Shown: positions 9,491 through 21,962 of the stretch, piece after piece
How the letters are laid out: each line of letters starts with the position of its first letter
Numbering within the stretch: the first letter of the stretch is position 1
DNA from: Macrostomum hystrix
Lineage: Eukaryota > Platyhelminthes > Macrostomidae
Assembly: GCA_950097015.1 (NCBI GenBank)
Contig: CATNEN010000007.1
Span: 4,578,001 to 4,642,000, forward strand
Direction of reading: 5' to 3'
DNA: 64,000 nt
Made by a program: the position numbers and the translations under genes
Notes under the pieces: generated by a model
Seen by the model: only the letters and a program-made list of their open reading frames with translations
The model's database searches: none
Told to the model about the DNA's origin: nothing

Positions 9491-12231
9491 TCAATTCGAG
9501 CAGCAAGTCTTGAGGAAGTCTGCTATGAAGTCCGAGTCGCTGGACTCGTCTTGGCCGGAAGCCAGGTGGATCGTCCGCGAATCGCCGCAGCAGTTTCTGG
9601 CGCCGATGCTTGCGATGGACTGGCGCATATTGCGGCTCCGGTGCTGTCGGCAGGTCTCTGCGATTCTCACCAACAGCTCGTCGATGCCGCTGCCTGGTGT
9701 GAGTGGCGCCAGGGTTCGAATCTTTGAGTCAGCAACTTTCCTTCCCCTGTACTTTAGTGCGAATCCCAGGTAACTGGGATTGTTTTTCTAAACTACGATG
9801 CGCTAAAATGAAATCGTTAAAACTAATGAGTGGCCGAGGGGTTAACTTATAGTGAGAGTGCAAACTGCCTGACAATCAAAAAATCAGGGCAGATGTACAC
9901 ATCCGAATGTGTAATCACAAACAGAAAAAATAGTTTTTTTCATTTTATTAGTTCCTGAAAGCAGAAAACTTGCTGAGTTGATAATTTATTTGGAACAGTC
10001 AATTGCTTCAATTCCTTTTATTTAAGAGAAAAATGCTTTGTCGTTTTGCTTCATTTTCTAGATAAGCTGTTCGTGTAGCTTAACATCAGAGAACTTTAAA
10101 ATACGGAAAATGAAACTAGAAAAGGTTGACGATCTCTAAAACTTGACGATTTAGTGTTATTTCGTTAACGATAAAACATCTTGTTTCAAACCACGGACCA
10201 CCAGTAGTATTTAGTTTAGAAGTCTAGAAAGTATATACTCGTAGAAGTCCTTGTGTTGAACACCAGTGTTTCCGCAATACAAAACCTAAGCTCACCTGTC
10301 TTTGAGGACACAACGGCACTGCGGAAGCACCTGAGCCGGGTCTGGTAGGACTCGATCTCACCGCCAATAAGCTTCGCGTCGGCCTGTGGCGAGTCGCTTT
10401 TGCAGAACACCAGAATCTTCATGGCTGCAGTGCGAGGGTTGTCGAATTGCTGTTTTATTATAAGTATAGAATAGAATAGAATTTATTTCTGGCCAAGTTG
10501 AGCGCACACACCCACGCATTTTTGTCACGCATCAAAAGGCTGTGTACGACTGTTCAGTCCATGGACTGGGAAGGCCGCCACACCCACGAAAGTTTCTTTC
10601 CCATCTAACGCTAGTACCCATTTTACAGCTGGAGTAATTGAAACGATAAATAATTTTTAAGTCTCTTTCTTAAGGACACAAGAAAGTTGATCTGAGAAGC
10701 GAACTCCCGACCTCTAGGTTAAAAGTGCGAAGCTCTAACGGCTGGGCTATGGTAGGGGGGGTCGGTGGCAGAGCGGTTTACGCGTTTGCCTCTCGCACCA
10801 AGGACTCTAAGTTCGATTTCACGGCGAGGCCACATTTACGCTCGTATTTGTCGCTTGTCGTGCAACTTACGCCCTTGAGGGCCAACCTCCAAGGCACAGT
10901 AAGAGTGTACACTGCCTGACGATGAGAAAGTCAGGTCAGATGTACACACTTGTGTGAGCGTATGCCTGCGTACAGTATCTGTGTGCGTGTGTTCTCAGGA
11001 GTCAGCGAAATGGGCAGAATTGCCTTCCCGCTGGCTGCGGATCTAGTGTCACCAAATGATGTGCCACTGCCCGTAGCCATGTTGCAACGAGTAATCAATT
11101 TGTTCTCACTTGACTTTAATTAATCGAGTCTGAATCTCAGCCCACGGAAAACCAATAATGTCCTGAGTAAGACTGGACAGTCCGGAGGGGGGTTGAAAAT
11201 TTGGTGGGTGTGGCGCCGCCCCCCCCAGTCCGTGGACTGAATAGCCATACGCAGCTAAATAAGAAAATCTTCCACTGCGCCGACAAACTTGATGCGTTTC
11301 TCACCGTCCGGAGCGTAGCACTCGGCCTCCAGATTCCAGTGCTCCAGACTGCTCACCGACTGCAAGTTAGATGCATCGGCCACCAGAATGACGCAGGTGG
11401 AGCCTCGGTAATAACTGTTCGTGAGGGACCTGTTGAAACGCTCCATGCTGCAGGTGTCGTGCAGATGCGCCTGCGGAGACGAAGTTGGACTGATGTTTTA
11501 CTGTTGCATCTTCTGTTAAAATGTGTGTTTTGCGTACTTATCGTCCGGATTACTTTTATCGAAAATGGAGACTACTTTGACAGCCTAAGCCGTACCGATG
11601 CATGCTCTCAGAGTTTTCAGAGTTTTCCACCAACCTGATTAGTAGAAGGAAATGCTTGCCTCTGCCCCAGCGCGCTGATTGGTCAGCGAGGGAGTTGGGG
11701 TGGGTGGGGTCGGTGTGGGGTAGGCAGGGGTATGAGGTGTTGTGCGGAGGTGTTGGCTTGGGTATGTGGGGGTCGGTGTGAGGGGTGTGTGGGGTATGTG
11801 GGGGTAATAGAATACCCACCCACTCCCTCGCCGACCAATCAGGGCGCTGGGCAGAGTAAAGCATTTTCCTACTACTCTGATTTATCAAGCTTTCGGTCCA
11901 GCGTTGTCCTGACGTCCTTGACTCTCTGTGCTCATTGGCTTTTCTTAATTCCAACAAATACTTCGATTGCTAATCAATTTAAAAACAAAATTCAAACCTT
12001 AGTATTGTCCGGCAGTCTGATGATTGTCGATGGAGCTGAACTAGGAGAAATTTGTGTCGCAGGTGTCTGCCACGCTTCAGGATTAGCTTCGTCGTAGTAC
12101 ACGCCTCGTGCCAGCCGGTGAAACAGGACTGTTTTGCCCGAACCGAAGTCTCCAAGGAGCACCAGCTTTGGCGGCCTTCCTGTCGCCAGAGCCGGCATCT
12201 CCGGGTGGACGGTGGACTTGGAAGAGGACAT
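9491..12231 (-). CDS. divergent Rab5-like small GTPase, four exons
   Basis: Exons, read on the minus strand: 12231-11998, 11470-11305, 10424-10296 and 9693-9491. All have GT-AG borders and matching phases, giving 243 aa. G1 is intact (LVLLGDFGSGKT). The G3 region reads LHDTCSMERF where Rabs have WDTAGQERF, so the catalytic Gln is Met. A Rab-type SLTNSYYRG segment follows. G4 reads VFCKSD in place of NKxD (Asn to Cys), and G5 is SSKTG. The C-terminus is CCSN, the geranylgeranylation ending known from Rab5. Rabs control vesicle traffic; this one should bind membranes, but its GTP hydrolysis and guanine specificity look altered. An acceptor (tttcag) about 29 nt before the ATG suggests leader splicing. 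It could instead be a Rab-like pseudo-GTPase. Confidence 0.82.
9829..9925 (+). mobile_element. SINE-A fragment in Rab-like gene intron 3
   Basis: Matches the middle of the SINE-A copies (agtgagagtgcaaactgcct, then the tcagggcagatgtacacat motif). Both ends are missing. Confidence 0.6.
10537..10744 (-). mobile_element. SINE-B copy in Rab-like gene intron 2
   Basis: Shares the tail motif ctgttcagtccatggactgg with copies at 13165, 19975 and 46296. The tRNA-like head is on the right and reads on the minus strand, with a B-box-like gtcgggagttcgc. It abuts a SINE-A copy directly. Confidence 0.7.
10745..11105 (+). mobile_element. SINE-A copy (tRNA-derived) in Rab-like gene intron 2
   Basis: The head has a pol III A box (tggcagagcgg fits TRGYNNARNGG) and a B-box-like gttcgatttc about 45 bp on. 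The body, cccttgagggccaacctcca through gagtcagcgaaatgggcaga to tagtgtcaccaaatgatg, is shared with copies at 31955, 46810 (minus) and 57713. Confidence 0.85.
11641..11876. mobile_element. foldback/MITE-like element with ~65-bp inverted repeats
   Basis: The two ends are reverse complements over about 65 bp (left agtagaaggaaatgctt..., right ...aagcattttcctactact). Each arm contains a tctgcccagcgc-gctgattggtc-type core. The centre is GT-rich. A 6-bp direct repeat, ctgatt, flanks it (11635-11640, 11877-11882). It lies in intron 1 of the Rab-like gene. Confidence 0.75.
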
Positions 12232-12296
12232 TGCTGTAGAGGAGGCTGTCTTTGACACCCTGAAATTCGATTTATGCTAGACTTATTTCCTGGCCG

Positions 12297-12512
12297 TACA
12301 TGATGCTACTCCTACCAGCTCAGTACTGACATGATGCTACTCCTACCAGCTCAGTACTGACCTGATGCTACTCCTACCAGCTCAGTACTGACATGATGCT
12401 ACTCCTACCAGCTCAGTACTGACATGATGCTACTCCTACCAGCTCAGTACTGACATGATGCTACTCCTACCAGCTCAGTACTGACATGATGCTACTCCTA
12501 CCAGCTCAGTAT
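12297..12512. repeat. 31-bp tandem repeat, 7 copies
   Basis: The unit begins tgatgctactcctaccagct, with almost no variation between copies. It lies just upstream of the Rab-like gene's 5' end. Confidence 0.95.
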
Positions 12513-13164
12513 ATCCGCACAAATACAGTACAATGTCTTACTGTGCCGTCACAAGGGCCTGAAGAAACTGCTGACGCTCGTGCTGATCCTCTCTTACGGA
12601 GCAATCTCTGACTGATTAAAGGGTCGCTTTTGCATTTTTTACCCGTATATATAGTTTCTCGCACTGTAGGCGGTTGAGTCCTCCCCAATTATAGTCACTT
12701 GTGAGCGGCCCAGGTTGTTGAGGCTCTAAATGCGGATTGTGCTGTATTTTTTGTCACATTTGGGTCAGTGGTGTTTCAGAGCTTGTGAGGCCGCTTGTGA
12801 GCTCCTTATCAGCCGCTGCCCCCTTCCGCTAGCTCCACAGTCCGCCTACAGCGAGTCACTTGGATCAGGTGTAAGAAGAAAATATAGCAGGTCTATTTAA
12901 AGTTGCACGGGTTCTTATTTTTTAAGTTTCACATCCTGCAGAAATAAACACAAAATGTCAGCACCACCCGAGGGTGCGGTTTGGCCTACAATGGTTAAAC
13001 GGTGGCTGGCTCACGCATTAGCTAAATACGAATTCACCAATGAGCATTTTACCCGCCACATCCTTCTGGCCAGAGACACCAAGTCCAATTCCAACAAATG
13101 CGCTCATCCTCCACCGAACTCAAATTAAAACACACTCAAGTAGCCGCAGCTATTTTGCGGCCAT
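12513..13164. other. intergenic, no gene seen
   Basis: Unique-looking sequence. No frame, RNA gene or regulatory motif could be supported. Confidence 0.45.
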
Positions 13165-13285
13165 CCGAAGACGGTGTACAGCTGTTCAGTCCATGGACAA
13201 AGTAGGCTTTAACACTCACTAAAATTCTGCCATAACTAATGCTGGTAACAATTCTACAGGTGGGGTAACTGGTGATGCACTGAGG
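13165..13285 (-). mobile_element. SINE-B fragment
   Basis: Contains gtgtacagctgttcagtcca followed by diverged SINE-B body sequence. The tRNA-like head is not recognisable. Confidence 0.55.
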
Positions 13286-13317
13286 AATTAAGTGTCAAGC
13301 TTTAACCAAACTCTGAG

Positions 13318-13500
13318 CACTCATACAGGTGTGTACACTTGCCTTGACTTTCTAAAGTTTCTCATTGTCAGGCAGTGTGCACCATCACTGTGCCTTCTAG
13401 CTTGCATTGCTGTAAGTCGCATGACAGGCCTCTCCGCGGCTGCGCCCCAAATGAGATTGGCCTCGCCTGCGGATTCGAGCGCAGGGACCAGTGAGAGCCG
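13318..13500 (-). mobile_element. SINE-A fragment, minus orientation
   Basis: Reverse-complement matches to the SINE-A middle (cttgactttct, attgtcaggcagtgtgcacc) and to the head region (tggcctcgcctgcggattcg). Confidence 0.6.
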
Positions 13501-14136
13501 GCTGGAGCAATTGGCCGGGCAGCTCAAATTCTCACAATTTCCTGACATCAAGGGGCAGAAGGAAAACTGCTTAATAGCCAAAGTGGACTCTAACGATTCA
13601 CACAGCTACTGACGCATGCGTGTCTAGGGTATTACATTTTTTAAGAAGAAAACATATTTTAGTAAATGTTTGATTTTCGAGTGCATAGGCCAAAGTGTGG
13701 CCCCGAGATAATGACAACGATAGGAGCGATCTCATGATCTGTGCCTGCAGTTTACATAATAGCAAACCAAAGAGTAACCTGAGCTGTTACAGATAAGGTC
13801 TAACATGAGAGTTGGGCATTCTGCCATCGGCTCATCAGAAGCTATTGCCCCATTTAAATAATTTCTTGAGTCCATTTTTTAGCCGCCAACCGAACTACTT
13901 AGCGAAATAAAAGTTTAATTGCTAGATTTGAATTTACCACAGTCTCAACTACTGTAAGTAGCACACGAGTTTTTTACTTCTGATTACTTCTAATGCCCAG
14001 AAGTTTTTTACTTCTGTGTGGCATAGCTTAAAAAAGTGAGAATGGGATAATATTAGTGTGACTGGGGATATGGGATGACTATGGCTGACGATTCTTGGGA
14101 AGACAAATAACAATAGAGTATTTTTGGATCAGTCAT
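13501..14136. other. intergenic, no gene seen
   Basis: AT-rich, with no supported frame and no repeat recognised beyond its edges. Confidence 0.4.
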
Positions 14137-14425
14137 GTTCATGTATGCTGGGTCATTCGTAGATGTTGGGTCATTCATGTATGCTGGGTCATTCATGGAT
14201 AATGGGTCATTCATGGATGTTGGGTCATTCATGTATGCTGGGTCATTCATGGATAATGGGTCATTCATGGATAATGGGTCATTCGTAGATGTTGGGTCAT
14301 TCGTAGATGCTGGGTCATTCATGGATGTTGGGTCATTCGTAGATGCTGGGTCATTCATGGATGTTGGGTCATTCGTAGATGCTCGGTCATTCGTAGATGC
14401 TGGGTCATTCATGGATGTCGGCTCA
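14137..14425. repeat. 18-bp tandem repeat, about 16 copies
   Basis: The unit is tgggtcattcatggatgt with variants gtagatgc, gtatgc and gataa. The multiple-of-three period creates long frames on both strands that I regard as non-coding. Confidence 0.95.
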
Positions 14426-14645
14426 ATCGGGTATTCAAGGGCAGAAAGTTGCTCTATCGAATGCGCCGACAAACAGCTTACACTTTTATCATGCTGTTTG
14501 GCGATAGGCGATTCACAGTTCGCAAGTTAAATTAACTGTTTGTGGCGAAGGAGTTGCACGCTATCTTTTAATTATAGCCCATTGAGCCACATATAAGAGC
14601 AAAATGATCGTGACAAGATAATTATAATCTCTCTTGCAAGCAATA

Positions 14646-14764
<119 letters not shown>

Positions 14765-15104
14765 CATCTGATTCTCGTAGCATTTATTGTAAATGCTATT
14801 TTAGCATTGAGGTCTCTGCTCAGCATTGTGTATTGGGCATAAAAGAGGAAAGGCGAAAAAAAGAAATTGACAAGAACTTGAGAACCTGCAGCTTCTGCAA
14901 GTATTAGACTTGAGCATCCTGTATGACGCATCGGACAGCAGCTCAGTGCCTTCCTGAAGCAGCAATATATTCTCCGCTGAATGCTGATCAAAGGAATGCC
15001 TCGTAGCTGCCTCTGGCTTTGAACGTTTGTTACGAGCTTCAGCAATGCAAAAATAACTTGCTATATCCGCCCATACCCACCCACGCAGTTCGCATCCGCT
15101 CGCC

Positions 15105-15848
15105 CAATCTCCATCCACCCCATCTCCATCTCCATCCACCCATCTCCATCTCCTTCCACCCATCTCCATCCACCCATCTCCATCCACCCATCTCCATCCA
15201 CCCATCTCCATCCACCCATCTCCATCCACCCATCTCCATCCACCTATCTCCATCCACCCATCTCCATCCACCCATCTCCATCCACCCATCTCCATCCACC
15301 CATCTCCATCCACCCATCTGCTTCCACCCCATCTCCATCTCCTTCCACCCCCATCTCCATCTTCATCCACCCCATCTCCATCTCCTTCCACCCCATCTCC
15401 ATCTCCTTCCATCCCCATCTCCATCTTCATCCGCCCCATCTCCATCTCCTTCCATACCCATCTCCTTCTCCTTCCACCCCATCTCCGTCTCCTTCCATAC
15501 CCATCTCCTTCTCCTTCCACCCCATCCCATCTCCTTCCACCCCATTCCATCTCCTTCCACCCCATCCCATCTCCTTCCACCCCATCCCATCTTCATCCGC
15601 CCCATCTCCATCCGCCCCATCCTCATCCGCCCTATCGCCATCCGCCCTGTCTCCATCCGCCCCATCTCCATCTCCTTCCACCCCCATCTCCATCTTCATC
15701 CGCCCCATCTCCATCTCCTTCCACCCCATTCCATCTCCTTCCACCCCATCCCATCTTCATCCGCCCCATCTTCATCCGCCCCATCTTCATCCGCCCCATC
15801 TTCATCCGCCCTATCGCCATCCGCCCTGTCTCCATCCCGCCTCTTCGC
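15105..15848. repeat. pyrimidine-rich 15-bp-type tandem array
   Basis: Irregular repeats of catctccatccaccc with longer mixed units (catctccttccacccc, catcttcatccgcccc). The plus strand is strongly pyrimidine-biased. Frames on both strands are products of the periodicity. Confidence 0.93.
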
Positions 15849-15849
15849 C

Positions 15850-16719
15850 CAGCTGGCAGCCTCATGATATTCCTTTAGGCCTTTGAATAAGGCACAAAAT
15901 GTCTCTTTTGTTCTCTCATCGCCTTTTCGCCAGCTCCTCCCTCCCCCTCCTTGCCAGCCTGTCTGGCCGCAGAGCCACTCAAAAATGCAAGTGTAAATAC
16001 CGAAAGCGGTGCTTAAAGTGGCAAGCAGCCGCAGTACCCAAACAGAAGTATACCAGAGTTGAAACCAGCATCAAATTGAAATGGCTGAATTATGAATGCA
16101 CTGGGAGGAGAGAAGCTATGAGGTTGATGCGGAGCGGATACAGACTCTATTCTCCTTGAATGCCAGGATATGCTCTAAATTCCTTTCTTGGGAGTCACTA
16201 ACTCGGCACAGCGCTTCAACTGCAGATTTTTGGAATTTGAGAAATTAGTGATTTTGTTTAAATGGCAGTTACCGTAAAATTCTCGAAAGAATGAACTCGA
16301 GGTGAGTTTAGGCTAGCAACACGTTCACTCTAATTAATAATAGTAACAGTTGACTAGCAACCAACACCCCCTTTGGGGGAAGAAAATCACGCCGTATAGA
16401 GGAGAAAAAATGATCAACAAGATTGAACTTGAATGCCATACTTATATCTTCTCGATATTGCAATCATGCTGCCCCTTTCATATATCATGCCATCCTTCGA
16501 CAAAGCATGCAACCCCCTCGACAAAGCATGCCTTCTCAACCTTCTCAAAAAAGCTTGCCACCCCTCGATAATTAATGCTCCCGTCAAATTATGCGACTCT
16601 TAACATTGAATGAAGTTTCCGCAATAATTGACGCTGTTCCCTCGAAAATGTATGCTTTCCGTCAATAATATATGCTGCACCCTAAATTAATTATGCTGCC
16701 CCATTGACAAATTAATTCG
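15850..16719. other. spacer between two arrays, no supported gene
   Basis: A plus frame at 15899-16159 (86 codons) starts with a hydrophobic stretch but has no recognisable domain or splice support. From about 16480 onward, degenerate cgacaaagcatgc-like words foreshadow the next satellite. Confidence 0.4.
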
Positions 16720-19700
16720 ATAATTCATGCTTCCCCCCAGGATAATTCATACTTCCCCCCAGGATAATTCATACTTCCCCCCAGGATAATTCATACTTCC
16801 CCCCAGGATAATTCATACTTCCCCCCAGGATAATTCATGCTTCCCCCCAGGATAATTCATGCTTCCCCTCAATAATTCATGCTTCCCCTCGATAATTCAT
16901 GCTTTCCCTCGTTAATTCATGCTTTCCCCAGGATAATTCATGCTTCCCCTCGTTAATTCATGCTTTCCCCAGGATAATTCATGCTTCCCCTCGTTAATTC
17001 ATGCTTTCCCCAGGATAATTCATGCTTCCCCTCGTTAATTCATGCTTTCTCCAGAATAATTCATGCTTCCCCTCGTTAATTCATGCTTTCCCCAGGATAA
17101 TTCATGCTTCCCCTCGTTAATTCATGCTTTCCCCAGGATAATTCATGCTTCCCCCCATGTTAATTCATGCTTTCCCCAGGATAATTCATGCTTCCCCTCG
17201 TTAATTCATGCTTTCTCCAGAATAATTCATGCTTCCCCCCATGTTAATTCATGCTTTCCCCAGGATGATTCATGCTTCCCCCAGGATGATTCATGCTTCC
17301 CCCAGGATGATTCATGCTTTCCCCAGGATGATTCATGCTTTCCCCAGGATGATTCATGCTTTCCCCAGGATGATTCATGCTTTCCCCAGGATGATTCATG
17401 CTTTCCCCAGGATGATTCATGCTTTCCCCAGGATGAGTCATGCTTCCCCCAGGATGAGTCATGCTTCCCCCAGGATGAGTCATGCTTCCCCCAGGATGAT
17501 TCATGCTTTCCCCAGGATGATTCATGCTTTCCCCAGGATGAGTCATGCTTCCCCCAGGATGATTCATGCTTCCCCCAGGATGATTCATGCTTTCCCCAGG
17601 ATGATTCATGCTTTCCCCAGGATGATTCATGCTTTCCCCAGGATGAGTCATGCTTCCCCCAGGATGAGTCATGCTTTCCCCAGGATGAGTCATGCTTCCC
17701 CCAGGATGATTCATGCTTTCCCCAGGATGATTCATGCTTTCCCCAGGATGATTCATGCTTTCCCCAGGATGATTCATGCTTTCCCCAGGATGATTCATGC
17801 TTTCCCCAGGATGAGTCATGCTTCCCCCAGGATGAGTCATGCTTTCCCCAGGATGAGTCATGCTTCCCCCAGGATGATTCATGCTTTCCCCAGGATGATT
17901 CATGCTTTCCCCAGGATGATTCATGCTTTCCCCAGGATGATTCATGCTTTCCCCAGGATGATTCATGCTTTCCCCAGGATGAGTCATGCTTCCCCCAGGA
18001 TGAGTCATGCTTCCCCCAGGATGATTCATGCTTTCCCCAGGATGAGTCATGCTTCCCCCAGGATAATTCATGCTTTCCGCAGGATAATTCATGCTTCCCC
18101 TCGATAATTCATGCTTCTCCCAGGATAATTCATGCTTCCCCCAGGATAATTCATGCTTTCCCCAGGATAATTCATGCTTTCCCCAGGATAATTCATGCTT
18201 CCCAGGATAGTTCATGCTTCCCCCAGGATAATTCATGCTTTCCCCAGGATAATTCATGCTTCCCCCAGGATAATTCATGCTTTCCTCGATAACTTATGCT
18301 TCCCCCAGGATAATTCATGCTTCCCCTCGTTAATTCATGCTTTCCGCATGATAATTCATGCTTCCCACAGGATAATTCATGCTTCCCCCAGGATAATTCA
18401 TGCTTTCCGCAGGATAATTCATGCTTCCCCCAGGATAATTCATGCTTTCCGCAGGATAATTCATGCTTCCCCCAGGATAATTCATGCTTTCCCCAGGATA
18501 ATTCATGCTTCCCCCTCGATAATTCATGCTTCCCCCAGGATAATTCATGCTTTCCGCAGGATAATTCATGCTTCCCCCAGGATAATTCATGCTTTCCCCA
18601 GGATAATTCATGCTTCCCCCAGGATAATTCATGCTTCCCCCAGGATAATTCATGCTTTCCCCAGGATAATTCATACTTCCCCCAGGATAATTCATGCTTC
18701 CCCCAGGATAATTCATGCTTTCCCCAGGATAATTCATGCTTCCCCCAGGATAATTCATGCTTCCCCCAGGATAATTCATGCTTTCCCCAGGATAATTCAT
18801 GCTTTCCCCAGGATAATTCATGCTTTCCCCAGGATAATTCATGCTTCTCCTCGTTAATTCATGCTTCCCCTCGTTAATTCATGCTTTCCGCAGGATAATT
18901 CATGCTTCCCCCAGGATAATTCATGTTTTTCCCCAGGATAATTCATGCTTCCCCCAGGATAATTCATGTTTTTCCCCAGGATAATTCACGCTTCCCCCTC
19001 GTTAATTCATGCTTCCCATCAATATTTCATGCTTCCCCTCGATAATTTATACTTTTCCCTCGATAATTCATGCTTCCCCCAGGATAATTCAAGCTTCCCC
19101 CAGGATGATTCATGCTTTCCTCGATAACTTATGCTTCCCCCAGGATAATTCATGCTTCCCATCGTTAATTCATGCTTTCCCTCGATAATTCATGCTTCCA
19201 CCAGGATATTCATGCTTCCCCCAGGATAATTCATGTTTTCCCCAGGATAATTCATGCTTCCCCCTCGTTAATTCATGCTTCCCATCAATATTTCATGCTT
19301 CCCCTCGATAATTTATACTTTTCCCTCGTTAATTCATGTTTCCCCCTCGATAATTCATGCTTCCCCCAGGATAATTCATGCTTCCCCTCGTTAATTCATG
19401 CTTTCTCCAGAATAATTTATGCTTCCCCTCGATAATTCATGCTTCCCCCTCGATAATTCATGCTTTCCCCAGGATAGTTCATGCTTCCCCTCGATATTTC
19501 ATGCTTTCCGCAGGATAATTCATGCTTCCCCTCGTTAATTCATGCTTTCTCCAGAATAATTCATGCTTCCCCCAGGGTGATTCATGCTTCCCCCAGGATA
19601 TTTCATGCTTTCCGCAGGATAATTCATGCTTCCCCTCGTTAATTCATGCTTTCTCCAGAATAATTCATGCTTTCCCCAGGATGATTTATGCTTCCCCCAG

Positions 19701-19830
19701 GATAATTCATGCTTCTCCTCGACAAATCATGCTTTCCGCAGGATAATTTATGCTTCCCCCTCGATAATTCATGCTTCCCCCTCGATAATTCATGCTGTCC
19801 TCGATAACTTATGCTTCCCTTGATACTTCA
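16720..19830. repeat. 21-bp tandem satellite, about 3.1 kb
   Basis: The unit begins ggataattcatgcttccccc. Variants are aattcatgc, gattcatgc and gagtcatgc. The central part (about 17240-18060) is regular and shows a higher-order block of three gagtcatgc units plus five gattcatgc units (about 168 bp). The flanks are degenerate, with lengths altered by short indels. Confidence 0.97.
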
Positions 19831-19974
19831 ATAACAATTCAAGTAGTTAATTTTAACCCTCTCGAAAATGCATGGTTCCTCCTCGATAATTTGTGCTACA
19901 CCACAATAAACCATGCTACCCCTCGACAATACCTGCAACACCTCTACCCCCTCAATATGAATAATTATGAACTG

Positions 19975-20200
19975 CGCACAGCTGTTCAGTTCATGGACTT
20001 GAGGGACGCCAGACCCAACCCTCAGTTACCCCAGCTTATGCTGTCACCCATTGAACAGCTGGGTGAACTGAAGCAATGCAGAGTTAAGTGTCTTGCTAAA
20101 GTAAACAAATTGTTCCAGTGGAGTCGGGAATCGAACCCCTGACCTTCTAGCCATGAGTCCGACGCACTATCCAATGGGTTACAACCTTGATTACCTCTCA
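19975..20200 (-). mobile_element. SINE-B copy with tRNA-Arg-like head
   Basis: On the minus strand the head reads ttggatagtgcgtcggact and later ggttcgattcc, a perfect pol III B box. This resembles tRNA-Arg. The body ends in gtccatgaactgaacagct-type tail sequence shared with other SINE-B copies. Confidence 0.82.
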
Positions 20201-20347
20201 ATTACTAAAAGGCACAGATTACGCACGTGGTACAGTAGTTTAAATCCAGTGTACACCCCAAGGCTGGCCTATTTTATTCTTATATTTTTTTTAGAAGTAT
20301 AATGTTATTTTTCTGCGCAGCTCTAATAGTCTATTGATTCCCCCCAG

Positions 20348-20499
20348 CGGTTCTACTGCGTCTAGACTTTGCTCACTTGAAGATCTGGGACTGCCTGTCA
20401 GCCTCTCCTGACCTGGGAGCCAACGATCTGCCCACCTTCAGCGTCACATCTGGTATCGATTGGGCACACCTGGCTCTTTACTACTCACCCACCCCCTAG
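20348..20499 (+). CDS. putative terminal exon, unknown protein
   Basis: A good acceptor (ttgattccccccag, AG at 20346-20347) is followed by 49 open codons, beginning VLLRLDFAHLKIWDCLSASP in frame with the third base, up to TAG at 20497. The composition looks protein-like, but no upstream exon or homologue is identified. It could be chance. Confidence 0.28.
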
Positions 20500-21960
20500 C
20501 GCATATCTGGCGACTATTGAGTAAACTTGAGCGGGACAATCAATCCTCTTTAGCGATTCTTGTCTTCCAGGAGCATCCCCAGGTCAGAGCAGGCCACTTC
20601 TGTCCGTCTGTTTGCTCCCCCCGCTATCGTCCTTGAACACTGGAAGAATTTTGGCCCGCTTTCCTTTCCGCTGTTTTCTAGGAATTGAAGCAGTTTGAAC
20701 TTGCGCCCTACCCCCCACCAGCCCAGCTTGAGCAGCTTCTTGGGCTGGCTCGGGCTTACTCGCATCTTCCTTCCTGGCAATACAAAAGCTGGTCTGAGAG
20801 TGCGAAAATGGCGGGGCAACAACACCCACCAACGGATGACAATGCCTGCACCTGGGCCTTTTAGCCCAAAGAGAAAACTCTGATTCCATGCAGACTGCGG
20901 CTTTTCGACTCAATCTACTACAGAGGACCGGGGCTGCCATTTGGATGCTGTTTGCGATTCAAAGGCAGCAGGCAAAACTCCCCTGTTAGTGATGTGAATG
21001 CATGTAACAGACACACCTTGCAACTGAGTAGCGACTCAACTGACTAGGGCTCAGAGGGGAATTGGATTGCACCCGGCCCGGCCACCAATGGGATCTTTCA
21101 AAAGAAATAACAAACCCTGTAAAACCCCGGCCAACTCCTGGCCTGAGCTGCCACACCTCCCCCAGTATATTCTCAAACAAATCTCTACTGGCACCCGCAA
21201 GGCCTAGCGCTTCTCGAGTGGGACCAGGTGAGAATTCAACACAGGTTTCAACAAGTAAAAACGTTTCTAAGAACATCAACTGCTTCCCTGAGCCATTGTC
21301 GGTCCTAGCGAGACCGAGCGAAAAAATCCACTTCCTAATCCTAAAACATTCCTAAATCCCAATCACTACTCCCTCCATCGAGTTATCAGAATGCGCGGGG
21401 CCGCTAGGCAGCAACAATGCTCTTCCTGTTTTGCATGGCTTCCATTCAGCACCAGCCGTTGCGGGGGTGACATAATCAAAGATGCATCTTGTCAGCGGTG
21501 CTAAGTGAAAAAACTGCTCAAACAATGAGTCCAGACTCAAAGACGCCACCGTGATCAGTTCCCCTTCTACCCGCTCCCCACCCGAGTTTTTCCCACCCGC
21601 AGCCGGCTCCTAAAACTGGCTTCCGGTCGCATTGGCCAAGAAATAAAATCTGGCGCGAGCTGAGTTCCGCGAGCAAAAAAATGCCCGATCGGAGCGGCTC
21701 TCTGGCCATCCACCCCACCTGCTGAGCTCAGGTGAGAAAAAGCTCATCCCGCTGGTTTCAGCAGTCCGGAAGTTGTCGCTGAGGCTGGCGCATGCGGGGA
21801 CCGGGTGAGCAGACTCACTGGCCCCGGTAGGCAGGGGCTCCATGACAAGCCGAGCATTTGAAAGCGAGCTGGAGCTGAATGGAGCTGAAAAAAATCTTCG
21901 CGCTCTGAGATTTTCCTGTCGATCCACTCCCCACCTGTCCTGCGGCCCGGGAACACCTGG
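20500..21960. other. upstream region of the neuropeptide gene
   Basis: Moderately GC-rich unique sequence. Frames at 20550-20940 (minus) have no start context or domain I can defend. Promoter and distal regulatory DNA of the gene at 22087 may lie here. Confidence 0.4.
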
Positions 21961-21962
21961 GC

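Noticed and set aside
15039-15865. Gly/Asp/Trp-rich and Ser/Pro/His-rich proteins
   Set aside because: Produced by the pyrimidine-rich array; several frames on both strands are open at once.
16720-18877. Cys/Pro-rich repeat protein (about 400 codons) in the 21-bp satellite
   Set aside because: Frames on both strands are equally open and the array margins decay without regard to frame. This is an artefact of a 21-bp period.
20100-20190. Functional tRNA gene
   Set aside because: The B box is perfect, but the acceptor stem cannot be closed and the sequence continues into a repeated SINE body, so it is a SINE head.
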